A stretch of 64,000 nucleotides of DNA from JAJXZJ01 sp050012855. Lineage in GTDB: Bacteria > Verrucomicrobiota > Verrucomicrobiia > Limisphaerales > J093. Positions within the stretch are counted from its first letter, which is position 1. Every line of letters starts with the position of its first letter. The DNA lies in assembly GCA_050012855.1 (NCBI GenBank), contig JBEKGJ010000018.1:1-64000 (forward strand), read 5' to 3'. Below, piece by piece: positions 50,623 to 58,382 of this stretch. A program made the position numbers and the translations under genes. The notes under the pieces are model-generated. The model saw only the letters and a program-made list of their open reading frames with translations. It ran no database searches and was not told the origin of the DNA.

Positions 50623-50882
50623 GGGAACTGCCGGCAGGCGGCAAGGGTCTCAGCCGTCGAGATCCTCCGGTCCGACATGGCCACCAGGAACCCTTTGCGC
50701 TTGACCAGGCGCACCTTGGGCCGGTTCTCCCGGATCGGGGTCAACAGCAGGCTGCCTTCCGGATCTCCCGGCAGTGAGACTTTGATGGCGCCGCCGGCGA
50801 GCATCCCATGCTTCCGCCGCCACTGGATTGGCAGGGTGGTTTGCCCCTGGGCCGAGACATGTAACGTGACCGTCTTTTCCAT
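50619..50882 (-). CDS. vapB: VapB-type antitoxin (AbrB/SpoVT-like)
   Basis: An 87-residue protein. The N-terminal swapped-hairpin DNA-binding domain reads VTLHVSAQGQTTLPIQWRRK and AGGAIKVSLPGDPEGSLLLT. The C-terminal tail (KGFLVAMSDRRISTAETLAA) should wrap and inhibit VapC. An inverted repeat three bases upstream of the start codon is a likely operator for the VapBC complex. Confidence 0.88.
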   Translation of the reverse strand: MEKTVTLHVSAQGQTTLPIQWRRKHGMLAGGAIKVSLPGDPEGSLLLTPIRENRPKVRLVKRKGFLVAMSDRRISTAETLAACRQFP

Positions 50883-50884
50883 GA

Positions 50885-50903
50885 ATCTACAGAATCAGTA
50901 GAT
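50885..50903 (-). promoter_or_regulatory. Putative VapBC operator
   Basis: ATCTAC-7 bp-GTAGAT inverted repeat, 2 bp before the vapB start codon. TTGACA (minus strand, 50912-50917) lies just upstream as a -35 candidate; the -10 match is poor. The position fits autorepression by the toxin-antitoxin complex. Confidence 0.6.
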
Positions 50904-51063
50904 CGCACTTCTGTCAAGGCCGGCGCGCCGGTCAGCAGGTTGCTGGGTGAGCGCGCTTGCGAACCGCTCAAACACGACGCTCAAAACGGGTCGCGGATGC
51001 GTTCCCAGCAGCAGGTCACTGACTCGCCACGCCGACACACCGGCTGGCATCGAGCCGGGCCGT

Positions 51064-51166
51064 GCTCAGTCCATGTCCACTGCGATGCCGGCCTCGCGAA
51101 AGTGCTGGAGCTTGTAGGTGAGCGCCCGCCGGCTGATCCCGAGCGCCCTGGCGGTTTCGGTGCGGT
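51064..51166 (-). repeat. 103-bp repeat, copy within the intact response-regulator gene
   Basis: The 3' end of the regulator gene including its stop codon. It is duplicated at 50122-50224. Between the copies (50225-51063) lie vapBC and about 180 bp of non-coding DNA. Confidence 0.95.
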
Positions 51167-52421
51167 TGAAGTCGTGCTTGCGCAAGGCCTGCAAAATGGC
51201 CTCGCGTTCGACCTCCTCCAGGGCCGGATCGTCCGTGGTCGGGCCGGGCGCCAGCGCAGAGCCGGTGGCGACGCGCAACCGCGCGGGCAGGTGCTCGGGG
51301 AGGATTAGTTCGCCCTGGGAAAGCAGCACGGCGCGCTCCATCGCGTTGCGCAGCTCCCGGACGTTCCCCGGCCAGGCGTAGTGGCCGAGACCCGCCATCG
51401 TCGCGGCGGAGAGCCGGGCGCGCCCTTTCGTGAACTCGGCCAGGAACGAGTTCGCCAGCGGCAGAATATCCTCGGGCCGCTCGCGCAGCGGCGGCACGTT
51501 CAACTCGATCACGTTGAGCCGGTAGAACAGATCCTCGCGGAAACGGCGGGCCTTGACCTCCTCCTCCAGGTTGCGATTGGTCGCCGCCAGAATCCGCGTG
51601 TCCGTTTGAAACTCCTGGTTGGAGCCGAGGCGATGGAAGCAGCCGTTTTGGGTGACGCGCAGCAGCTTGGCCTGCAAGGGCGGCGTCAGCTCGGCAATTT
51701 CATCGAGGAAAATCGTGCCCCGGTTGGCCTGCTCAAACCGGCCGATCCGCTGGCTGGTGGCGCCGGTGTAGGCGCCCTTTTCGTGCCCGAACAATTCGCT
51801 TTCGAGCAAGTTCTCCGGGATGGCGGCGCAGTTCACTTTCACCAGCAACCCGGCAGCCCGCGCGCTCCAGGCGTGCACGACATCGGCGACCACTTCCTTG
51901 CCCACGCCACTTTCCCCGGTAATGAGGATGCGACTCTCCGAGGCTGCGACGAGCGATACGTCGCGAAACACCGCTTGCATGAGCGGGCTGCGGGCGACGA
52001 TGTGCTCGGGCAGTTGTTTGTCGGCGCTGAACCGCAACGGACCGGCTGCGGTCAGGCCGGTGGCCTGGCGCACCGACGCCAGCAGTTCGTCGAGGTCAAT
52101 CGGTTTGGTGAGGTAATTGACCACGCCGTCGCGCATCGCGCCGACGGCCTCGCGGATGTCGGCGTAGGCGGTGACGAGCAGGACAGGGATGGGGATTTGC
52201 TCCTTGCGCGCCTGTCGCAGCGTCTCCAGACCGGAGATGCCCGGCATGCGGACGTCGGAAATCATCATGGCCATGCCGCCGCCCCGAAGCACCTCGAGCG
52301 CCCGCGTGCCGGATTCCACCGGCACCGTGTCGAAGCCCTGGCCCCGCAGGAACGAGTCGAGCAGGCTGCGCTGGCCGGCATCGTCGTCCACGATCAGAAT
52401 GCGAGGACCGGTTGAGCTCAT
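51066..52421 (-). CDS. Sigma54-dependent response regulator (NtrC/AtoC type)
   Basis: A 451-residue three-domain protein. The receiver domain has the acidic pocket VDDD (Asp12-13), phosphoacceptor Asp56 in ISDVRMPG, and Lys106 in LTKPID. The AAA+ domain has Walker A GESGVGKE (169-176), the sigma54-contact loop GAYTGA (216-221, a Tyr variant of GAFTGA), Walker B GTIFLDEI and REDLFYRL. The C-terminal Fis-type helix-turn-helix spans 404-442. It activates transcription from sigma54 promoters when phosphorylated. The gene is 30 bp downstream of the histidine kinase and ends the T2SS operon. Confidence 0.95.
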   Translation of the reverse strand: MSSTGPRILIVDDDAGQRSLLDSFLRGQGFDTVPVESGTRALEVLRGGGMAMMISDVRMPGISGLETLRQARKEQIPIPVLLVTAYADIREAVGAMRDGVVNYLTKPIDLDELLASVRQATGLTAAGPLRFSADKQLPEHIVARSPLMQAVFRDVSLVAASESRILITGESGVGKEVVADVVHAWSARAAGLLVKVNCAAIPENLLESELFGHEKGAYTGATSQRIGRFEQANRGTIFLDEIAELTPPLQAKLLRVTQNGCFHRLGSNQEFQTDTRILAATNRNLEEEVKARRFREDLFYRLNVIELNVPPLRERPEDILPLANSFLAEFTKGRARLSAATMAGLGHYAWPGNVRELRNAMERAVLLSQGELILPEHLPARLRVATGSALAPGPTTDDPALEEVEREAILQALRKHDFNRTETARALGISRRALTYKLQHFREAGIAVDMD

Positions 52422-52451
52422 GCGGCAAATTGGAAGAACGTCACGGGCGGA

Positions 52452-53936
52452 TCAAGCGCGCAGTTTGAGATGCGTGATGCGGAAGATCGCGCCGCGGGGT
52501 TCGTTGGGGAGGCAGTGAATCTCCCAGCCGTGGGCCAGCACGATTTGCTGCACGACGGCCAGGCCCAGTCCCGCGCCCTTCTTCTGCGTGGTAAAGTAGG
52601 GTTTGAAAACTTCCTCCCGCCGCTCCGGGGGCACGCCGGGACCGTTGTCGCGGATTTCCAGTTGCGCCTCCGCCGGGCCGGTCTTCGTCGCCAGAACCTG
52701 GATTTCCCCGCCGGGCTCCACGGCCTGGATCGCGTTCATCAGCAGGTTGAACACCGCCTGCCGGAGCAGCGCCTCGTCGGCTTCCACCTGAACATGCTCG
52801 GCCTTGATCTGCAGGTGGGCGTGTTTGTCCTCCAGATCGCACCCGAGGGCGCGGGCCACGTCGGCGGCGACGGTTTCGATCGAGAGCGCCGCGCGCCGGA
52901 CCTCGCGCGGGCGGGAGTAGTTGATGAATTCGTTCAACTGCGCCGTCACCCGGTCGGTTTCCTCCAGAATCTCGCTCGCCCGCGTCCGCACTTCCGGCGG
53001 GGCGTCGGCGGAACGGGAGATCATCTGGGCAAATCCGCGAATGATGTTGAGCGGGTTGCGGGTTTCATGCGCCAGACCGGCGGCGGCCAGGTTCAGTTCG
53101 CGCAAATGGGTGGCGAGTTCGCTCGCCCGCACGAGCCGGAGCTGGAGATCGGACGAACGGTCGAGGTTGCGCCAGGCCACGCCGACGCCGATCGCGGAGA
53201 TGCTGGCCAGCAGCACCACGAGGCAGCGCAGCCACAGGTCCTGGCTGGTCAGCGCGCGCAGGGAAGCCGTGGACATCGCCAGGACGAAACTATGCACCCC
53301 CTGTTTTTGAATCACCGTCTTGTACTCATCCTCGCTCATCCAGAACGGGCGGACAAAGCGCGGACGACCGAACTCCCGTTCGTTGGGCGGCGGCCGCGAG
53401 CGCTCCCGCGGGCCGTCGTCGTCGCCGGGCGGTCGTTCAAAGCCGCGCGGCGGTCCCGGGGGACGGTTCGTGTCGAAGTGCGGAAACATGTCACGCGTGG
53501 GGAGAACGATGGGCGGGTTCGTGCCTTCAAGATCGGCGGTGACGTTGGTGCCCAGATCCACCAGGTTCATGAGCGTGACATTTTGCCGTTCCCAAACCGC
53601 GCCGGTGCGGAGGACCGAGCGCGGCGGCGGCTCGAAATTCTCGCCGGCGGAGGCCACGACCTCGTCGGAGGCGTTGAGCAGGGCGACGCCCGAGAGCTCA
53701 CCCTGTTTGACCAGGTCGTTGAGGGCCGACTCGAGACGCTCCTTCGACACCAGGCCGCCGAAGCGTCGTTGCGAGCGGATCACGATGCCGAGGGTGCCGG
53801 AGATGTCCTTGGCCCGGTTGATCAGGGCCGCCCGGGACGTCCGGCTCACCCGCGCGTGTTCGGCCACCTGCCAGCCGAGCACCACCGTCCAGGCGGCCAG
53901 CAAGCATCCACAGACCAGCAGGCGGCGGTGGGTCAT
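52452..53936 (-). CDS. Membrane sensor histidine kinase
   Basis: A 494-residue kinase. TM1 spans about 8-25, followed by a periplasmic region of about 210 residues containing a Pro/Arg-rich stretch (155-195) and ending near TM2 (236-256). The phosphoacceptor is His290 in GLAHETRNPLN. The ATPase domain has the N box FNLLMNAIQA (Asn401), G1 DNGPGV and G2 GAGLGLA. It lies between the secretin genes and the response-regulator gene on the same strand, so it is probably the cognate partner. The periplasmic domain may sense secretion or envelope status. Confidence 0.93.
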   Translation of the reverse strand: MTHRRLLVCGCLLAAWTVVLGWQVAEHARVSRTSRAALINRAKDISGTLGIVIRSQRRFGGLVSKERLESALNDLVKQGELSGVALLNASDEVVASAGENFEPPPRSVLRTGAVWERQNVTLMNLVDLGTNVTADLEGTNPPIVLPTRDMFPHFDTNRPPGPPRGFERPPGDDDGPRERSRPPPNEREFGRPRFVRPFWMSEDEYKTVIQKQGVHSFVLAMSTASLRALTSQDLWLRCLVVLLASISAIGVGVAWRNLDRSSDLQLRLVRASELATHLRELNLAAAGLAHETRNPLNIIRGFAQMISRSADAPPEVRTRASEILEETDRVTAQLNEFINYSRPREVRRAALSIETVAADVARALGCDLEDKHAHLQIKAEHVQVEADEALLRQAVFNLLMNAIQAVEPGGEIQVLATKTGPAEAQLEIRDNGPGVPPERREEVFKPYFTTQKKGAGLGLAVVQQIVLAHGWEIHCLPNEPRGAIFRITHLKLRA

Positions 53937-53966
53937 AGGCAGTGTTGAAAAACAATCTCCCGGCGG

Positions 53967-55157
53967 CTATTTGGGGGTCTTCTTTGATTTTGGCTTCTTC
54001 GGCAGGTTGTCGAGGAACTGGTCGAGTTCCTTCTCGCTCAGCCCCTGGGTCGCCTTGGACTTCTGCCGTTCGCTCTCCGACAGCGCCGCCAGTTGCGTTG
54101 GCGCCTGCACGATATGCGGCGTGAGAAAAATGATCAGTTCGCTGGTGGAGGAGGTAATGATCTTGTGCCGGAAGAGCGCCCCCAGACCGGGGATGTCGCC
54201 CAACAGCGGAATTTTGCTCTCCGACTTCGTCTTTTGGTCCTGGATCAAACCGCCAATGACGATGGTCTGCCGGTCGGGAGTCACCACCACCGTGTCCGCG
54301 GAAGTCACATCAATGACGGGGGCGTTAATGCCGTTCCCCACGGGAATGCCGCCGGTTTGGTCAATGGACGATACCTGGGGTTGCAGGATCATTTCGACCA
54401 GTCCGTCGGCCGTGATAAAGGGCGTTACCTTCAAGATGACGCCGACGTTCTGATACGTATAGCTGCTGATGGGCAAGCCGGTCAGCGAGCTATAGGAAGT
54501 GCTGGTGATCAGGGGAACCTCCTGGCCGACGGTGACGGTGGCGGGTTGGTTGTTCCGGGCCATGATGGAGGCGCGCGACAGAATCTTCGCGCTTCCCGCC
54601 TGGGCAATGGCGCGCAACGTCACCTGATAGTCCGCCCCCAGGATTTGGTACAAGCCCGCGCCCGAGGCGGTCATCGGCGTGATGTTTTGGAAGCTCTGGA
54701 TGGGCATGCCGAACGAGTTGACGGAATTTGAACTGGAGTTCAGGCCCGCCAACCCGAAGATCTGCGCCACCTGGCCGGTGTTGCCTCCGCCCATGTTCCC
54801 CGTGTAAGCGCCCTCCACCCCGAGGTCCAGGCCGGTGTTGCGGCTCACCTGGAGGAAGACGACCTTGATGAGCACCTGCGGCTTGGGCTTGTCCAGGTTC
54901 GTCAACACGGAGCGGACGCTCTCGAGTGTGACCTCGTCGCTGATGACGACGACCCGGCGGGATTCCGGATCAATCGAGAAGTAGGCGTCCCCGACCTGGC
55001 CGTTGTTCGGGTAGGTGCGGGTGGCGGTGCTGCTGCCGCTGCTGCCACCAGCGCCGCCACCGCCACCGCCACGCTGGGCCTGAAGCTGGGTTGCCAGGCT
55101 CAGGCAGAGTCCCAAGAGGACCAGCCAGGAGCCCAACCATGTATGCTGTTTATTCAT
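53967..55157 (-). CDS. T2SS secretin, C-terminal pore half (split GspD)
   Basis: A 396-residue protein from ATG 55157 with its own signal peptide (WLVLLGLCLSLATQLQAQ). After a Gly-rich linker comes one N3-like domain (VVVISDEVTLESVRSVLTNL), then the secretin domain: VLIKVVFLQVSRNTGLDLGV, TVGQEVPLITSTS, GVILKVTPFITADG, the signature VVVTPDRQTIVIGGLIQDQK and IPLLGDIPGLGALFRHK with ELIIFLTPHIV. It should form the outer-membrane channel. It lacks the N0-N2 domains, which are in the upstream gene. Confidence 0.92.
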   Translation of the reverse strand: MNKQHTWLGSWLVLLGLCLSLATQLQAQRGGGGGGAGGSSGSSTATRTYPNNGQVGDAYFSIDPESRRVVVISDEVTLESVRSVLTNLDKPKPQVLIKVVFLQVSRNTGLDLGVEGAYTGNMGGGNTGQVAQIFGLAGLNSSSNSVNSFGMPIQSFQNITPMTASGAGLYQILGADYQVTLRAIAQAGSAKILSRASIMARNNQPATVTVGQEVPLITSTSYSSLTGLPISSYTYQNVGVILKVTPFITADGLVEMILQPQVSSIDQTGGIPVGNGINAPVIDVTSADTVVVTPDRQTIVIGGLIQDQKTKSESKIPLLGDIPGLGALFRHKIITSSTSELIIFLTPHIVQAPTQLAALSESERQKSKATQGLSEKELDQFLDNLPKKPKSKKTPK

Positions 55158-55210
55158 TGTATAACCTTGTTTGCTGGTTGTCATGATGCTGCAAGCGGGG
55201 AGTGGGGGTC

Positions 55211-56842
55211 TCAGAAGCCTCCCCCGCGCCCGCTGCTGCTGCCGAAGCCGGAGGTGGTGGACGAGCTGGTGGATTGCGTGTTCTGCGTCTCCCGGGTGGT
55301 CAGCGGGTTGTTGTTAAGCATCGAGTTCCGGCTGCTGGTGCTGGTGCGCATGGTGCTGTTCCGGTTGAACAAGTCCTGGAGGATTTGCTGCACATCCTGC
55401 GGATCCATGTTCTCAAAATTGTAAACGAACACCTTCTCCTTCCGGCCCGGGCTTTCATCGAGCCGTTTGATCATCTCGGCGATCTGCGGCATCAGCGTGC
55501 TCGCGGCGCTCACGATGATCGAAGAGGTGCGCGGATCGGGCACCGCCAGCACGCGGCCTTGTTTCTTCTCGCGCTCGCTGCTGTTGGCGGTGGCCTGGTT
55601 CATGAAGCCGCCCGGACCGCCCATCCGGAATCGCTGGTTCTGGTTCTGCTGGCTGCTTTGCGTGGGATCGGGGAAGAGCAGGGTGAACTGGCTCGCCACC
55701 TCGCTGGGGTCGGCGTTGACCAGATGGAAGACCCGCAGTTCGGTGATGTCGCTGACCGGCTGGTCAATCTCCTTCACCATGTCGGCGATGGTGGCCATGA
55801 GGTCCTGGGGCGCGCTGACGACGAGCGAGTTCGAGCGCTCGTCCGCGACGGCCACGACCTTCGTATTGGCCCCGCCGCCGGTGCTCGAACCGGTGTTGCC
55901 GCCCGGCATGCCAGGAAAGCCACCGCGCATCATGTTGAAGAACTGTCCCCGGCCGCCGCCGCCGGCGTTGTTGCCGGTGCTCGTCGTGGCGAACAAATCC
56001 TTAACGATGGACGCCAAGTCCTTCGAGTCCGCATATTGCAGCGGAAAAACGCGCAGCGCGGACACGCTCGAGATCGAGCCGTCCAGCGCGGTGACGATCT
56101 CAACCACCCGATGAATGTCCGCCTGGGTGTCCGTGAGAACCAGCGCGTTGGCGCTTTCGTTGGCCGTCATGGTCGAGGTGGTGGGCAGCAACTGTTCCAG
56201 GTCCTTGACCAACTGGGAAGCGGTGGCGTGGCGCACGGGGATGATCTCGGTCACGACCTCGTCGTTCTTCGGGATGTCCTCGAGTTTGCGGTTGCTGCGG
56301 ACGGGCAGGTCACCCTGGCTCTTGACCGTGTCGCGCGCGAAGATCGTCAGGATGCGGCCATTGCGGATAAGCGAATAGCCATTGCGACTCAGCGCGCTGT
56401 TCAGCAAGTCCACCACTTCATCCTTGGTGACCGGCTCTTTGCTCCACATGTCCACCCGGCCGCTGACAGGCGTTTGGAGGTTAATGACGAAGCCGGCGGC
56501 GTCGCTCAGGTAATTCAGGACCAGTTCGAGCGGGGCATTGCGGAGGTTGAGGCGCAGTTTGCCGTCGTCCGTGAGCGTGGGCTCCGGCGCGTTGGTGTCG
56601 CCGGTGTCGGGCGGGGCATTGGTTAGCGCGCCGTCGGGCGGCGCGACGGCGGGGGTGTTGGTGGCGGCGCCGGCGGCCGGCGGGGCGTTGGTGGCCGCCG
56701 CCGTGGGCGGCACGCCATAGGCCGTGGCCGCTGGCGGGGCGTTGGTCACCACGGCAGTGATGGCAGCATTGGTCTCCGCGGCCCGGAGGGTAAGACCGGC
56801 GGCAAAGGCCGCCAGCAGGAGGAGAGCATGGGTTGTTTTCAT
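55211..56842 (-). CDS. T2SS secretin, N-domain half (split GspD)
   Basis: A 543-residue protein with a signal peptide (HALLLLAAFAAGLTLRAA). A repeated Ala/Pro/Thr linker leads to an N0-like domain (LRLNLRNAPLELVLNYLSDA, GYSLIRNGRILTIF) and at least three secretin N-domains (IIPVRHATASQLVKDLEQLL, RVFPLQYADSKDLASIVKDL, RVFHLVNADPSEVASQFTLL), then VYNFENMDPQDVQQILQDLF. No pore domain follows; it ends in a Ser/Gly-rich tail. It presumably assembles with the pore-half protein encoded next. It overlaps the GspC-like gene by 4 bp. Confidence 0.9.
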   Translation of the reverse strand: MKTTHALLLLAAFAAGLTLRAAETNAAITAVVTNAPPAATAYGVPPTAAATNAPPAAGAATNTPAVAPPDGALTNAPPDTGDTNAPEPTLTDDGKLRLNLRNAPLELVLNYLSDAAGFVINLQTPVSGRVDMWSKEPVTKDEVVDLLNSALSRNGYSLIRNGRILTIFARDTVKSQGDLPVRSNRKLEDIPKNDEVVTEIIPVRHATASQLVKDLEQLLPTTSTMTANESANALVLTDTQADIHRVVEIVTALDGSISSVSALRVFPLQYADSKDLASIVKDLFATTSTGNNAGGGGRGQFFNMMRGGFPGMPGGNTGSSTGGGANTKVVAVADERSNSLVVSAPQDLMATIADMVKEIDQPVSDITELRVFHLVNADPSEVASQFTLLFPDPTQSSQQNQNQRFRMGGPGGFMNQATANSSEREKKQGRVLAVPDPRTSSIIVSAASTLMPQIAEMIKRLDESPGRKEKVFVYNFENMDPQDVQQILQDLFNRNSTMRTSTSSRNSMLNNNPLTTRETQNTQSTSSSTTSGFGSSSGRGGGF

Positions 56843-57852
56843 GGGTTCATTTCCTTGGCACGTCGTTCCATCAATCTCTTGAGTACATCGGGGTCAGGGG
56901 TTCCGGTACCGGCGGAGGATCCACTCGAGGCCTGGTTGCCACCAAAATCGCCAAAGCCGCCCGGACGACGACCGGGACCGCCCGGACCGCCAGACCGATC
57001 GGGGCCGCCTCCGCTGCTGTAAGAACCGGCCTGGGCAACGAAAGTCCACGCACCCTCCTCCTCGCGCCGCAACTGCGTGCCCACGGTCATCTCCACAATG
57101 TTGGTCCCGCTGGCCAGCTTGACGCGCCGGTCGGCAATTTCGGTCAGCTTGTAGTCGGCAATCTTGCCGGAGGTCTTGAGCGCCTTGCGATACTCCGCGC
57201 TGCTGCCGTCGAAAAAGGCGAAGGTCCCCTTGCCATAAGACATCGTTCCCACCAGCGAGAAGGAATCCACTGCGCGTGGCGGCCGGACGGAGCCAAAGCT
57301 GCCGCGGCGCGTGCGATTGGGGTCGAAGATGTTGCGATCAACGACGAGCTTGAAGGAATCGAAACTGACCGGAGCCGGCCCGGCGGCGGCCGTTCCGGGG
57401 GCTCGTTCACGCGGGGCCGCGGGGCGGGGCCGCGACGTGGCATTAGTTTGTCGCGGGGCGGCGTCCTCCTTTGCACCCGGCACGGCGGGCATCGTCCGCG
57501 TGTCGCGCGCGTTGGGCGCACCGGGGTTGGCGGGCGCATTAGTGGCGGCCGCGGCCGTCGCCTCTGCCGGTTCGCCTGGCGCACGGTCGGGAGGTTCGGG
57601 CGCGGTGGTGGTGGCGGGCTCAGGCGGGACGTTCGTCACCACGTCGGGGACGGCATTCGTGGCGGTGCGGGGTGGCGCGTTCGTGCCGGGCTCGGGCGCG
57701 GGGGCCGGTTCCTGGGCGGTGACCATGACCGTGCATGCGAAAAGGATCGCAGCGGAGATCATCATCGCCCGGCCCGGCGCGAGCCATCCCACCGACAGGG
57801 CGTGCGCGCCACGGTCCATATTGCCTTGGGGGTTGGCTGACATCGAGTTCAT
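56839..57852 (-). CDS. GspC-like inner-membrane clamp protein
   Basis: A 337-residue protein with an N-terminal transmembrane segment at about 28-46 (AMMISAAILFACTVMVTA), a long Ala/Pro/Thr-rich linker and a periplasmic domain starting FKLVVDRNIFDPNRTRRG. The domain continues FSLVGTMSYGKGTFAFFDGS and RVKLASGTNIVEMTVGTQLR, like the HR domain of GspC that contacts the secretin N0 domain. A Gly-rich C-terminal tail replaces the PDZ domain of classical GspC. Four-base overlaps with both neighbours show tight coupling. Confidence 0.72.
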   Translation of the reverse strand: MNSMSANPQGNMDRGAHALSVGWLAPGRAMMISAAILFACTVMVTAQEPAPAPEPGTNAPPRTATNAVPDVVTNVPPEPATTTAPEPPDRAPGEPAEATAAAATNAPANPGAPNARDTRTMPAVPGAKEDAAPRQTNATSRPRPAAPRERAPGTAAAGPAPVSFDSFKLVVDRNIFDPNRTRRGSFGSVRPPRAVDSFSLVGTMSYGKGTFAFFDGSSAEYRKALKTSGKIADYKLTEIADRRVKLASGTNIVEMTVGTQLRREEEGAWTFVAQAGSYSSGGGPDRSGGPGGPGRRPGGFGDFGGNQASSGSSAGTGTPDPDVLKRLMERRAKEMNP

Positions 57853-58382
57853 TGGGAGGGCGGATTGAGGATCAGTCCGCTGAGTTGGAGGCCGAGGTTG
57901 AGTTGCTGGCCGGTCGTGTCACGCGAGCTAAGCTCGACGGTATCGATCCGGACGGCCAGCGGGTCGTGTTCGATGGCGTAAAGAAAACGGGCGACGGCAT
58001 CGAGATTGCCGGTGGCCTCGACCCGGCACTGGAGGGTCAGGTAATCGTCCGCGTCGCGTTTCTGCTGCGGCGATTCGGAGGTCAGGGTGATCCGGCTGTC
58101 CTGGGCCCAGCCGTTGACGGCTTTAAGCAGTTGCTGCTCCGCCAAGGAAGGCGTGCTGGGCAGCGTGTTGGTCTGCATGTGATTCCAGCGGGAACGGTAG
58201 TCCTGCCCCAGCTTGAGCAGATCCTCGCCCTTGGTCACACGATTGCGCAGGTCGGCAATCCGCTCGGACCTGGCCTTCCAGGCGTTCGTCAGCGGCGTGA
58301 AGACAATTTTGTCGGCGATGAACACGCCCACGACGGCGGCGGCGACGATCAGGAGCAGTTGCTGGCGGTTTTTAATTTTCAT
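57849..58382 (-). CDS. GspM/PilO-like inner-membrane assembly protein
   Basis: A 177-residue bitopic protein with one N-terminal membrane helix (LLLIVAAAVVGVFIADKIVF), a coiled-coil stalk and a small ferredoxin-like domain (LTLQCRVEATGNLDAVARFL, DPLAVRIDTVELSS). This is the layout of GspM and PilO, which form a periplasmic platform with GspL/PilN. It overlaps its neighbours by 4 and 11 bp. Sequence similarity is low in this family, so the name rests on topology and position. Confidence 0.78.
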   Translation of the reverse strand: MKIKNRQQLLLIVAAAVVGVFIADKIVFTPLTNAWKARSERIADLRNRVTKGEDLLKLGQDYRSRWNHMQTNTLPSTPSLAEQQLLKAVNGWAQDSRITLTSESPQQKRDADDYLTLQCRVEATGNLDAVARFLYAIEHDPLAVRIDTVELSSRDTTGQQLNLGLQLSGLILNPPSQ

